A stretch of DNA of 64,000 nt, taken from contig NZ_FTOH01000001.1 of the NCBI RefSeq assembly GCF_900156675.1, positions 62,001 to 126,000 on the forward strand, in the 5' to 3' direction. A program made the position numbers and the translations under genes. The first letter of the stretch is position 1; every line of letters begins with the position of its first letter. Positions 13,776-22,090 of the stretch are shown here, piece after piece. The DNA comes from Thalassolituus maritimus. GTDB lineage: Bacteria > Pseudomonadota > Gammaproteobacteria > Pseudomonadales > Oceanobacteraceae. Below the pieces are notes generated by a model. That model had not been told where the DNA came from. It saw nothing but the letters and a program-made list of their open reading frames with translations, and did no database searches.

Positions 13776-14709
13776 GCTCGCTAATCCACGCGGTTTCTGC
13801 GCTGGTGTTGATCGGGCGATCGATATCGTTAATCGCGCACTGGAACTGTTTGAACCGCCTATCTATGTTCGCCACGAAGTTGTCCACAATAAGTTTGTAG
13901 TGAATGATCTGCGTGATCGAGGTGCTATATTCGTCGACGAGCTGGATGAAGTGCCAGACGATAATATCGTTATTTTTTCAGCTCATGGCGTCTCTCAGGC
14001 TGTGCGTAAAAATGCAGCCGACCGCGGTCTTAAAGTATTTGATGCGACCTGCCCGCTGGTAACTAAGGTTCACCTTGAGGTGACCCGCTACAGCGCTCTC
14101 GGCCGAGAGTGCATTCTTATCGGCCATAAAGGGCACCCGGAAGTCGAGGGTACCATGGGGCAGTACGACTTCAGCAAAGGCGGAAATATCTACCTTGTTG
14201 AAGATGAAGAGGACGTTGAGGCTCTCGAGGTCAAAGATCCTTCTGCTCTATCATACGTAACTCAGACAACATTATCGATGGATGATACTGCCCGGGTTAT
14301 TGATGCACTGCGTGCGAAGTTTCCTGAGATTACCGGGCCTCGGAAAGACGACATTTGTTACGCCACACAAAACCGCCAGGACGCCGTTAAAATCCTCGCG
14401 TCTGATTGTGACCTGATGCTGGTAGTGGGTTCGCCCAACAGCAGTAACTCCAACCGTCTCCGTGAGCTCGGTGAGCGTATGGGGGCTAAAGCTTTCCTCA
14501 TCGACAATGCTTCCGAAATTCAGGCTGAATGGCTCGAGGGCGTTAAAGCCGTTGGCATTACTGCAGGTGCTTCCGCTCCGGATGTTCTGGTTAAAGAAGT
14601 CGTTGCTAAACTGGTATCACTTGGTGGCGAAGAGCCTGAGGAATTGCAGGGCCGAGAAGAGAACGTGGTTTTCTCGTTACCGAAAGAGTTACGCATGACC
14701 GAAGTGTAA
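13765..14709 (+). CDS. ispH: 4-hydroxy-3-methylbut-2-enyl diphosphate reductase
   Basis: Last step of the methylerythritol phosphate pathway: an iron-sulfur enzyme that makes isopentenyl and dimethylallyl diphosphate. The three cluster cysteines are in [22 protein letters not shown] and [10 protein letters not shown]. Other family blocks are VVHNKFVV and [11 protein letters not shown]. The length of 314 residues is normal. The start overlaps fkpB and the gene ends the operon, facing the minor-pilin operon across a shared terminator. Confidence 0.98.
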   Translation: MQIKLANPRGFCAGVDRAIDIVNRALELFEPPIYVRHEVVHNKFVVNDLRDRGAIFVDELDEVPDDNIVIFSAHGVSQAVRKNAADRGLKVFDATCPLVTKVHLEVTRYSALGRECILIGHKGHPEVEGTMGQYDFSKGGNIYLVEDEEDVEALEVKDPSALSYVTQTTLSMDDTARVIDALRAKFPEITGPRKDDICYATQNRQDAVKILASDCDLMLVVGSPNSSNSNRLRELGERMGAKAFLIDNASEIQAEWLEGVKAVGITAGASAPDVLVKEVVAKLVSLGGEEPEELQGREENVVFSLPKELRMTEV

Positions 14710-14729
14710 GTCGATATTTCTCTGGTAAT

Positions 14730-14760
14730 AAAAAACCCGGCTAGTGCTGGGGTTTTTTAT
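14730..14760. terminator. Bidirectional terminator between ispH and pilE
   Basis: The stem cccggc (14736-14741) pairs with gctggg (14746-14751). It has an A run on its left and a T run on its right, so either strand reads as hairpin plus U tract. The convergent ispH and pilE end on either side. Confidence 0.85.
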
Positions 14761-14776
14761 TTGTTCATCTGAAAGA

Positions 14777-15202
14777 TTACAGCTGCTTTTTAACGGTGTC
14801 GGTGCCATCGATAAGAAGTTCTGATCTACCTATCGTATTAACAACAATATCGCCGTCTTCAGCCTGGTCATCATTACCCTCAGCGATTAGCTCAACGCAA
14901 ATCGCCAGACTGACTGTATTTCCATCGTCGTCCGTACATTGTCTTGCGCTTATGCTGTAGAAAGTACTATCCAGGTTGTCGGCGTCCAGCCCGAGTGTAG
15001 TGAGATCTGCAGCGTATTGTCTGTTCGCCAGAAAATACCGCTCCTGAGCATTCAGGAGTAACTGGAGGCGATCGTAGGCGGTAGACCGATTCCCCTGTTG
15101 CACCCAGTTCTTATAAGAGGGCAGTGCAACAGAGGCCAGGATGCCGACGATGGCGACAACAATCATTAGCTCAAGTAAGGAGAAACCCGCTCTTCTCGAC
15201 AT
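14777..15202 (-). CDS. pilE: Type IV minor pilin, PilE-like
   Basis: Minor pilin thought to sit in the pilus tip or priming complex. The prepilin peptidase site is RRAG followed by FSLLELMIVVAIVGIL, with Glu at mature position 5 and the long hydrophobic helix. The C-terminal part contains one Cys pair (QCTDDD and AICVEL). At 141 residues it is the usual length. It is the last gene of the operon; its ATG overlaps the pilY1 stop by one base. In Pseudomonas the same gene sits next to ispH. Confidence 0.9.
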   Translation of the reverse strand: MSRRAGFSLLELMIVVAIVGILASVALPSYKNWVQQGNRSTAYDRLQLLLNAQERYFLANRQYAADLTTLGLDADNLDSTFYSISARQCTDDDGNTVSLAICVELIAEGNDDQAEDGDIVVNTIGRSELLIDGTDTVKKQL

Positions 15203-18200
15203 TATTCTTCTTTCCAGTAGTTGAACTTAAAGGTGTCGCATGAATTTGTGAAGCTGGAGCTGAGTGTCGTGCCAGACAAAATATCATAGGTGTAGTCTTC
15301 ACAGTCACAATCAGCTGGATTGTTGATACAGTCTTTTTCACCGTTTTCACCTGTGTTTCCATTCCATCCACCTCCAGTGATGGTTGGATCAGGTTTCAGC
15401 CTGGGGACTTCACCGCGACCTTCGGGCGTCTCATCCTGCGCATCGCACTCGTCACCACATTTAGCCTTAGCTGCTGCAGTGATTGCCAGTGTGAATGTTC
15501 TCGAAAAACCAAGGTTGCCTGAGCATTGTGCAGCGTCCAGGTCACTTGTTGGAGCAAACGTATTGAATGTGGTGATTTCGCTTAATGTTAATGACGGACT
15601 CAGCACTTTTTCACCACTATTCGTGAGTGATACTACCCAACCATTACTGCTACCGGTTGGACTGGAAGCCTCATCTGTTCCCCATTCTGCGAGATCTGAC
15701 GATAGCAGGGTTGTGTACGTCTCTGGGGCCACAATACCATGCGGATCTTTAATCAGATAGAACTTGTCATTCACTCCGGTATTTAGAGGGTGCGCTCGAT
15801 ATCCTGAACCAATACTGATCAGAATATAGTTCTCATCGCCTTCTTCAAAATACGCTATATCAGGTTTGTTGTAGAAGCGTCGGTTGCCGGACAGACCATC
15901 GACATCACTGGTGTTGATATCGGCAATAATGCCGCCGGTTGCAGAGAACGTTTCAGTATCGTTGAAATCAAATCTCCAGATGCGACCACCGACATCTGCT
16001 GCGTAAAGGAGATCAACCGTGCCATTCGCATCAACATCAATGGGGGTTACGTCTGCTGCGAAGCTACTTGTCATTTTCTCATCCATTCCGGACACGTCTT
16101 CAAGTGCATTCCACAGTACTTCCCCAGTCTCCGCATCAATCATGTAGATAGTGTTTCCGATGTCATGAGTAATGCGGGTCTCAGGGCCAGTCAGGTTCGT
16201 TCCATCTTCGTCCGGGTCATAACCGCCACCTGCAAAAAGAACTACCTTTTGAGTATCTTCATAATTTACCAATCCTGGGCGCAGTGCAGACCATGTCTGC
16301 CCAAGTGAGCTATACCCGTCACTGACGGCAGGTGCGTTTTTGGTAATTGAATCCGTGTATGGGCCATGTTGTTCCCAGGCCAGTTCAGGGTTGTAGGGAT
16401 CAGAAACGTCGAATGCATAGTAACTATGTCCACCGCGGCGGAGGCCTACGTAGAGGTAGATAGTTTCTTCCCCATCTACAGTACCATTGTAATTGGTATC
16501 GTTATGCCAATAGGTGATTGGACCGTCGATACCATAAATTTTCTCTGCATAGCCGTTATCTTCACCGTCTACGTAGAACAGAGGGTTTCTGAGAACTTCC
16601 CGTGGGATCAGAGAGAAAACTTCCTTACCGTTTTCAGTATCGAAAGCATGCAGGTAACCACTGTTTGTACCTACATAAACGATCTTTCTCTCGTCTGCAT
16701 AGTTAATCACCACTGGACGACTATGAATTGGATCTTCGATTTCGAGTCGTGCTGTATCGTCAGCATTTTTACCGGTTATCCACTTGGCAAGTCGCTGCTT
16801 AGCACTCAGGTTAAGGTCAGGCAGCGATAACAATGAGTCGTCCTGCAATAGCTCCAGGCCGAGAACATCGTCAGACAGCGCTAGGATGCTTTGTTCGGTC
16901 AAAGCCTGAACTGTGCTTCCTGAAGTTGTGAGAATATTACGTGCCTTGTCACCAAGACGCTCAGCGGCTCCGCCTTTGCTCACCTCGGCACCGTCAATAG
17001 TATCGCTCCAGTAACTGACCGCCGTTTCATTAAAGTACCCCGAATCCGGGTCTACTGCAGGATTTCCGTACCTGTCGAGAACGCCTTGTGAGCTAACACT
17101 ATAGCGCTTCAGGTTACCGCTCCAGGTGCCGTCCTCTCGTGGTTCAAATACCGCGTAATACAGTTCATCGCTGAGTTCGAGGCTATTGTATGAACTCACT
17201 GCAATCGCGGGAGAGGTGAAGGTTGCTGGATCGCTCAGAACATCGCCGGCGAGCTCCTGAGTGAAAGATTCAACAAGGTCTTCATAGTTGTCGGCAAGAT
17301 AGAATTTACCGCCACCTGCTTCGGCAATATCTTCTAATTTCTGCTTAGCCGTCTCATCGGCTGAAATAAAGCCACCAATAGTGCTTACAGTAATATTCTG
17401 ACGACCGATGATATCGTCTCTGTGGTCGTAGTTATTCAGGTAATAAGCCAGCTCCTCTGCGCACTCACCACCAATATTGCTTGAAGTTTCGCAGTAGTAA
17501 TTGAGGTAAGTAGCTGAGCCCAATGTTTTACCAGAGATCAGAGCCTGGATGTCGCTGCTCGCATTGTCATACCCAGATGGCGCACCATCACTGAAATAAA
17601 CAATCTTGGTTGATGGTTCACAGCCATCGAACTCGGGAGCATTGTAGGTCCAGCCTGTGCGTGAGCCAGATGAGCTACTGGTACCGACAACTTCGAAGTT
17701 TCCAGTGGCACCGTTATTGTATCTTATAGCTTCAATGATACCGGGATTAGCTGGGTCGTTTTCATCACGCCAGTCTGGGTCGATAGGGTCGTACCAAGTA
17801 GCATAATGTGCAGACTTTCCATACTTGACATTACCACCACTAAGATAGCGGTAAGCCTCATACAAACTCTGTTCAATAGGTGTGCCACCCAAGGCATCGT
17901 AGGAGTCGATAGCAGAGTCAAAATCGTCTCCAAGCTCGGTGACAGGGGTCATCGGAAGATCAACGTATGCACCGTCACCATTTTTCCAGCCGCTTGAGTA
18001 ATAGAAGCTATTGAAGCGCATCAGCGCAACACTCTTATTTGGCGAAGACATGGCGCCGACAACATCTTTCGCTGCCTGTTTCACCACATCAATCCGCATA
18101 ACTTTTTGCTGATTACCAAGGTCTGAACCGCGGTAATTCAGATAGTTACCTGACCAGATCACATTGTAGGTGGAATTATCCCAGTCATAGGAGGTGTCGG

Positions 18201-18822
18201 TGTAATCCCAGACAAAACAGGGAAGCCAGCCGCCTCCAAGCAGGCAGGCTCCACGGACGCGTCGTGTGTTGGTGTATGGGTAGCTGAATTCTGTCCACCC
18301 TGCTGCATTAACAAGGTAGTCATAATTCGAGCCGCCGTAGTTGTAATCCCCTGATTCACGACACTGGAGGATGGAGCCGCTGGCAGTACTGACGTCTGAG
18401 CCTTCCCAGCCATGACCCGGCTCAAAGAATGAGTATGTATTAGAGCTGAAGCCGGAGTTTACAATATCATTATTAATTGCACCTGAACTGGAGCAGTTCA
18501 GGGCGCTCAGTGAAATTTCGTTAGCCTTAATAGCGGCTACTTCACTGTTAGTCAGTGCCTGAATATCACCAACACTCTCACTGCGGTACAGGTAATAGGA
18601 ATCGGCTGCGAAACCATAGGCCTCGTAGGTCACTGATGGATCATAGGGCGGTGTATCTGTGTCATTCGCCCAAGCGGACATACTGCCTGAGGTATCCATA
18701 ATCAGAAGAATATTCTCATTACCGGCGCCGCCTCCGCCGGTGAAAATTTCAGTATCATCCGCCCTAGTAACGGAACTAATAACGAGGAGCGATGCTATTA
18801 CAGCGTATTTAGAAATCGTCAT
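15202..18822 (-). CDS. pilY1: Type IV pilus tip adhesin/biogenesis factor PilY1
   Basis: PilY1 associates with the minor pilins at the pilus tip and works in adhesion, surface sensing and pilus extension. A signal peptide (about residues 1-21) is followed by a von Willebrand factor A-like domain with the MIDAS start DTSGSM at 43-48. The C-terminal PilY1 beta-propeller covers roughly residues 680-1100, with repeated VYVGTNSGYLHAFD-like strands. Two EF-hand-like calcium loops are visible near residue 775 (DTNYNGTVDGEE) and residue 928 (DVDANGTVD). The Cys-rich tail (six Cys near the end) is unusual. The length of 1206 residues fits the family. Confidence 0.93.
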   Translation of the reverse strand: MTISKYAVIASLLVISSVTRADDTEIFTGGGGAGNENILLIMDTSGSMSAWANDTDTPPYDPSVTYEAYGFAADSYYLYRSESVGDIQALTNSEVAAIKANEISLSALNCSSSGAINNDIVNSGFSSNTYSFFEPGHGWEGSDVSTASGSILQCRESGDYNYGGSNYDYLVNAAGWTEFSYPYTNTRRVRGACLLGGGWLPCFVWDYTDTSYDWDNSTYNVIWSGNYLNYRGSDLGNQQKVMRIDVVKQAAKDVVGAMSSPNKSVALMRFNSFYYSSGWKNGDGAYVDLPMTPVTELGDDFDSAIDSYDALGGTPIEQSLYEAYRYLSGGNVKYGKSAHYATWYDPIDPDWRDENDPANPGIIEAIRYNNGATGNFEVVGTSSSSGSRTGWTYNAPEFDGCEPSTKIVYFSDGAPSGYDNASSDIQALISGKTLGSATYLNYYCETSSNIGGECAEELAYYLNNYDHRDDIIGRQNITVSTIGGFISADETAKQKLEDIAEAGGGKFYLADNYEDLVESFTQELAGDVLSDPATFTSPAIAVSSYNSLELSDELYYAVFEPREDGTWSGNLKRYSVSSQGVLDRYGNPAVDPDSGYFNETAVSYWSDTIDGAEVSKGGAAERLGDKARNILTTSGSTVQALTEQSILALSDDVLGLELLQDDSLLSLPDLNLSAKQRLAKWITGKNADDTARLEIEDPIHSRPVVINYADERKIVYVGTNSGYLHAFDTENGKEVFSLIPREVLRNPLFYVDGEDNGYAEKIYGIDGPITYWHNDTNYNGTVDGEETIYLYVGLRRGGHSYYAFDVSDPYNPELAWEQHGPYTDSITKNAPAVSDGYSSLGQTWSALRPGLVNYEDTQKVVLFAGGGYDPDEDGTNLTGPETRITHDIGNTIYMIDAETGEVLWNALEDVSGMDEKMTSSFAADVTPIDVDANGTVDLLYAADVGGRIWRFDFNDTETFSATGGIIADINTSDVDGLSGNRRFYNKPDIAYFEEGDENYILISIGSGYRAHPLNTGVNDKFYLIKDPHGIVAPETYTTLLSSDLAEWGTDEASSPTGSSNGWVVSLTNSGEKVLSPSLTLSEITTFNTFAPTSDLDAAQCSGNLGFSRTFTLAITAAAKAKCGDECDAQDETPEGRGEVPRLKPDPTITGGGWNGNTGENGEKDCINNPADCDCEDYTYDILSGTTLSSSFTNSCDTFKFNYWKEE

Positions 18823-18832
18823 TTTTGACTCC

Positions 18833-19321
18833 TTAGTTCGCGTTGTTAAAGGTCTTGATTTTGAAACCCATTAACTGATTGGAAGAGAATCTTTCAGTCT
18901 GGTCTTTCGAATTGGCAGTAAGCTCGAAGTTTATCCAGCTTGATTTGCCGGAAGTTGATCCCTTCATAAGGCTATTGTTAAGGCCAGTGCCGATCATGTT
19001 GGTTACTTTTACTGAGGTCTCAACGCTACCAATTTTGGTTCCCGCAGTTTCAACCAAAGGCTCCAACTCTTCTGAAGTTCCATTGGCTACTTTCGTACGT
19101 GCATTATGCAGGGGGGCAGATGTCAGCTGCTTGTCCTGGAATACGCTGAACTGGCTTTTCAATTCGCGGTTGGTTGTCGTAAAAACCTCCTCGCGGATCT
19201 GAAAGTTGTTAACAATTTTTAGCTGAGTCGTTGACCCCTGCAGGCTGACCACCGCGAGTAAGGTCACTGCAGTGAGCATGCCGATACTGACTATCAGTGC
19301 ACTACCTTTCTGACTTTTCAT
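18833..19321 (-). CDS. pilX: Minor pilin PilX
   Basis: PilX is a GspK-like minor pilin of the tip complex. After a short basic leader, KG is followed by SALIVSIGMLTAVTLL, with no Glu at mature position 5, as is common in the PilX/GspK group. The frame is open further upstream, to 19438, but the start at 19321 overlaps the pilW stop by four bases (ATGA) and gives the usual short leader, 162 residues. It lies between pilW and pilY1. Confidence 0.85.
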   Translation of the reverse strand: MKSQKGSALIVSIGMLTAVTLLAVVSLQGSTTQLKIVNNFQIREEVFTTTNRELKSQFSVFQDKQLTSAPLHNARTKVANGTSEELEPLVETAGTKIGSVETSVKVTNMIGTGLNNSLMKGSTSGKSSWINFELTANSKDQTERFSSNQLMGFKIKTFNNAN

Positions 19322-20175
19322 ATCGCGGAATCCTCTCTCAAGTTCATGAGGGCTGTGGTTGTTGTAAACACCTGCCTGGCAACTCTGTCGGTGACATCCA
19401 GTGGTTGTGAGTCCAATACCTGAATCTGTTTTCTCCACGGGCTACCAGCACTTTCCTCTGCTGCGCGCGTAGTTATTGCCAGGCGTACAGAGTAAATACG
19501 ATTCCAGCTGTCTACCTGATCAGCGTTTACGTACTGTCTTACGGCCAGAACCTCCTTGCTGTCAGGAGGTCTGTCGCTCTCGCCATAGAGTGCGTGTATT
19601 GATAACACTCCTGATGCCAAAGACTGGGCGTTACCGAAGCCTGCTCCTGCAGCTCTGATAGTGCCATTTTCGTCGTATGTCTGGCATCGAAGATTACTCA
19701 ACCCGTTAACTTCTTCGACCCAGTATGCATCGACGACAACAACATCCTCTACGATTGCGTTGCCATCAGTATCTGTTAATTCGGCCCCTGCACACGACAC
19801 TGGCACAGGGTCCCCAGCTTCTTCAGCCGCTTCAGCAACACGCCGAATCGCAATTCTGTCGCCAGTACCATTACTAACTTCACGGCTGCACAGGAAGTCA
19901 TCAACAGCAGCGCAGAGCCCGGGGAATGGGTCAAAACCACTTGTCACGTCCGGGCTGGGGTTAAAACCCGCCCTGAGAATTTGCCTGTGCAAATAGTCCG
20001 CAACGAAGCGCCCCGTATCTTGTGTATCGCCCAGGGTATCTGATGTTGAGGCTGCGCGGTTACTGGCGATCAGAATACCGCCAATGGCATAAATCAGAAT
20101 GGTGCTCAATAACAGAGATATCATCAGTTCGACAATCGTAAAACCGTTCTGGCGCGAGTGGTTAATGATCTTCAT
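19318..20175 (-). CDS. pilW: Minor pilin PilW
   Basis: Minor pilin with the prepilin site NG followed by FTIVELMISLLLSTIL, Glu at position 5, and a globular domain of about 250 residues. PilW is the largest of the four core minor pilins and is related to GspJ; the 285 residues here fit. Its start overlaps the pilV stop by four bases and its stop overlaps the pilX start, so the whole block is translationally coupled. Confidence 0.88.
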   Translation of the reverse strand: MKIINHSRQNGFTIVELMISLLLSTILIYAIGGILIASNRAASTSDTLGDTQDTGRFVADYLHRQILRAGFNPSPDVTSGFDPFPGLCAAVDDFLCSREVSNGTGDRIAIRRVAEAAEEAGDPVPVSCAGAELTDTDGNAIVEDVVVVDAYWVEEVNGLSNLRCQTYDENGTIRAAGAGFGNAQSLASGVLSIHALYGESDRPPDSKEVLAVRQYVNADQVDSWNRIYSVRLAITTRAAEESAGSPWRKQIQVLDSQPLDVTDRVARQVFTTTTALMNLREDSAI

Positions 20176-20756
20176 GGTCTGAATACCACCGTATATGACT
20201 CTCTCTGCTGATCGAGTAGCTCACCATCTTCTTTATAGTAAACGGCATTGCCGTCTGCATCTGTACCGCTGGTACGGGAAGTCCAGCTGATGGTGATATT
20301 GTATACATCACCATCTACGGTGCTGATGAGCAGACCTGGCTCGACAATATTTGATGCAGAACTACTCATTTCTGTGGAGCCCAGGACGGCAGATGTACCA
20401 CACAGGGCTTCCCATACATCAAATTGTGCAAGCGTCTGGTTGGTACAGTTTGCCGCAGGTTCTTGCTGGACAGCATCACTGAATGTTGAAGCGCAGAGGA
20501 GTAGGTTGTCAGGCATGTCTTCACAGCGAAGTTCAGCATCACCCGGATTGAGATATGAATCGATGCCTGCGCCGTTTGCGCGCATACGGTTCATCAGATC
20601 ACTGGCAACCCAGATCGCATGGCTTCGGTTACCACTGTCTGAAACTGCCCGGATCGACTCCAGCTGAAGGGCGCTTAAGCCCAACAAACCGACCGTTGTT
20701 ACGGCGAGTGTGACGAGTACCTCCCAGATACCCAGCCCTTGCATATAATATTTCAT
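20172..20756 (-). CDS. pilV: Minor pilin PilV
   Basis: Minor pilin related to GspI. The leader MKYYMQG is followed by LGIWEVLVTLAVTTVGLLG. If cleavage is after MQG, the mature protein starts with Leu and has Glu at position 5. The usual residue 1 is Phe or Met, so this is an atypical prepilin site. The C-terminal part includes NITISWTSRT and four or more Cys. I chose the ATG at 20756 because it overlaps the upstream pseudopilin stop by four bases; a longer frame to 20831 lacks a leader-like start. Confidence 0.85.
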   Translation of the reverse strand: MKYYMQGLGIWEVLVTLAVTTVGLLGLSALQLESIRAVSDSGNRSHAIWVASDLMNRMRANGAGIDSYLNPGDAELRCEDMPDNLLLCASTFSDAVQQEPAANCTNQTLAQFDVWEALCGTSAVLGSTEMSSSASNIVEPGLLISTVDGDVYNITISWTSRTSGTDADGNAVYYKEDGELLDQQRESYTVVFRP

Positions 20757-21220
20757 TGGCAATCTACCGCTGTTCTGATGATCTGACCTGAGATCATCAA
20801 TTGAAAGGATGCGTCTCGCGAGCCTGTGCATCCTGAAGTACTGATATTGATTGTCCCCGGCGTCGTGATAGAGCCAGTAGGGGAGAAAGTTACACGATTC
20901 AGGTTGTCAGGGGAGGTAATGGTTACGCCAGTATCCAGGGCACCCCGCTGTTTGAGCACATCTCCAGTCGATTGAGAAACAACCTCCCAGCCGTTACTTA
21001 TATCGTTGTTTCTTTCCTGAAGACTCACAGTATCGCCCTTCGTTACCGCATGGCTTCTTGCATACGTGAGGTCCATTTCAAACAGAGCAACCACACTGCG
21101 AGCGGTACCATTCGCATTGAGAGTGCGGAATGACGGCACGGCAACGGCAACGATAATCCCAAGAATCGATATCGCTATAATCATCTCTACTAACGTGAAA
21201 CCGTGATCGCGTGTTCTCAT
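20753..21220 (-). CDS. GspH/FimT-type pseudopilin (FimU/FimT group)
   Basis: A 155-residue pseudopilin with leader MRTRDHG and FTLVEMIIAISILGIIVAVAVPSF. The GspH/FimT domain follows, with ARSHAVTKGDTVSL and the C-terminal Cys pair (SGCTGS and AVDCQ). It directly precedes pilV with a four-base overlap, the position of fimU in Pseudomonas, so it may be the true FimU equivalent. The second copy upstream is similar in type but longer. Confidence 0.85.
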   Translation of the reverse strand: MRTRDHGFTLVEMIIAISILGIIVAVAVPSFRTLNANGTARSVVALFEMDLTYARSHAVTKGDTVSLQERNNDISNGWEVVSQSTGDVLKQRGALDTGVTITSPDNLNRVTFSPTGSITTPGTINISTSGCTGSRDASFQLMISGQIIRTAVDCQ

Positions 21221-21359
21221 TATGCTGCTCTGTGCCCACTCAGAAAAAGCCTATTCTACACTATGAGATAGTATTAACTTCGTGCGCTGGTTCCGAATGC
21301 GCTCAGATAAACGGCAGGAATTCCGAACTCAACGGAGCTGGCTGGCGCGAACAGTCATA

Positions 21360-21941
21360 TCAGGTGCAGTCAACGGGGTCTCCACTACTGGATTCTACCA
21401 GTCCGTCGTCGTCCTGATCCTTCCCCATGCGGATCCTTCCTGATCCAGATATGATGATGGTTGCTGATAAATTCGGGGTGCTTCTGAGACAGACTTTCAT
21501 CGTTCCATTTCGACCAAAAGCACTACCTGAGGGATAGAACATGACTGCGCTTGATCTGTTGAAATCGCGTATCAGGTTTGAAGAGTCTCCGGAGAGTGCA
21601 GGCAATACTTTGATAATAACTTCATTCTCATCCAGTGACCCACTCCTGTCCGTATCCGCAAAAATACTGAGGCTGTTGCTCCATTGATCCGAGCAGTTGC
21701 CCAGGTTGTCCAGCGGACACAGACTCACAGCCTCTCCTCGATACACCGCCATTGACCGACTGAGTGCGACGGCCCGGTGCAATGCTGATACCTCTGCCTC
21801 GAACTGGTTGCGTTCGATCAGTGCTCCCATTGCTGGTAGTCCGACTCCAAGGAGTATTCCGCTGATCGCCACCACGACCAGCAACTCAAGTAAGGTGAAG
21901 CCTTTGATGGTATTCTGTACCAGTATTGTTCCGGTGTTCAT
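21360..21941 (-). CDS. GspH/FimT-type pseudopilin with an EF-hand loop
   Basis: First gene of the minor-pilin operon in the reading direction. The leader ends KG and is followed by FTLLELLVVVAISGILLGVGLP. A GspH/FimT domain follows (HRAVALSRSMAVYRGEAVSL). Residues 96-107 (DTDRSGSLDENE) match a canonical EF-hand calcium loop at positions 1, 3, 5, 6, 9 and 12. A second, less perfect one (DQDDDGLVE) lies near residue 175. At 193 residues it is longer than a typical FimT. A gap of 139 bases separates it from the next pseudopilin. Position suggests fimT. Confidence 0.82.
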   Translation of the reverse strand: MNTGTILVQNTIKGFTLLELLVVVAISGILLGVGLPAMGALIERNQFEAEVSALHRAVALSRSMAVYRGEAVSLCPLDNLGNCSDQWSNSLSIFADTDRSGSLDENEVIIKVLPALSGDSSNLIRDFNRSSAVMFYPSGSAFGRNGTMKVCLRSTPNLSATIIISGSGRIRMGKDQDDDGLVESSSGDPVDCT

Positions 21942-21960
21942 CCCTGAACCCCCATTTGAT

Positions 21961-21984
21961 TAATATGTAACCGGTTACCATATC
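21961..21984. promoter_or_regulatory. Palindromic operator-like site upstream of the minor-pilin operon
   Basis: GTAACCGGTTAC (21967-21978) is a perfect 12-base palindrome, extended imperfectly by ATAT on one side and CATAT on the other. The AACCGGTT core resembles operators of LacI/GalR-family repressors. It lies 26-37 bases upstream of the first pseudopilin start, where a bound protein would block transcription or early elongation. No LacI-type gene lies in this window. Confidence 0.5.
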
Positions 21985-22090
21985 AGTTGAAATGGGGAGC
22001 GCACTCAGGCGCTTTTCGTATTTTGGTACGGTGTTTCTGCACTTATAGGGGGCTGTGTCAGAGGCCGTCTAATCATCTTGATGATAACGG

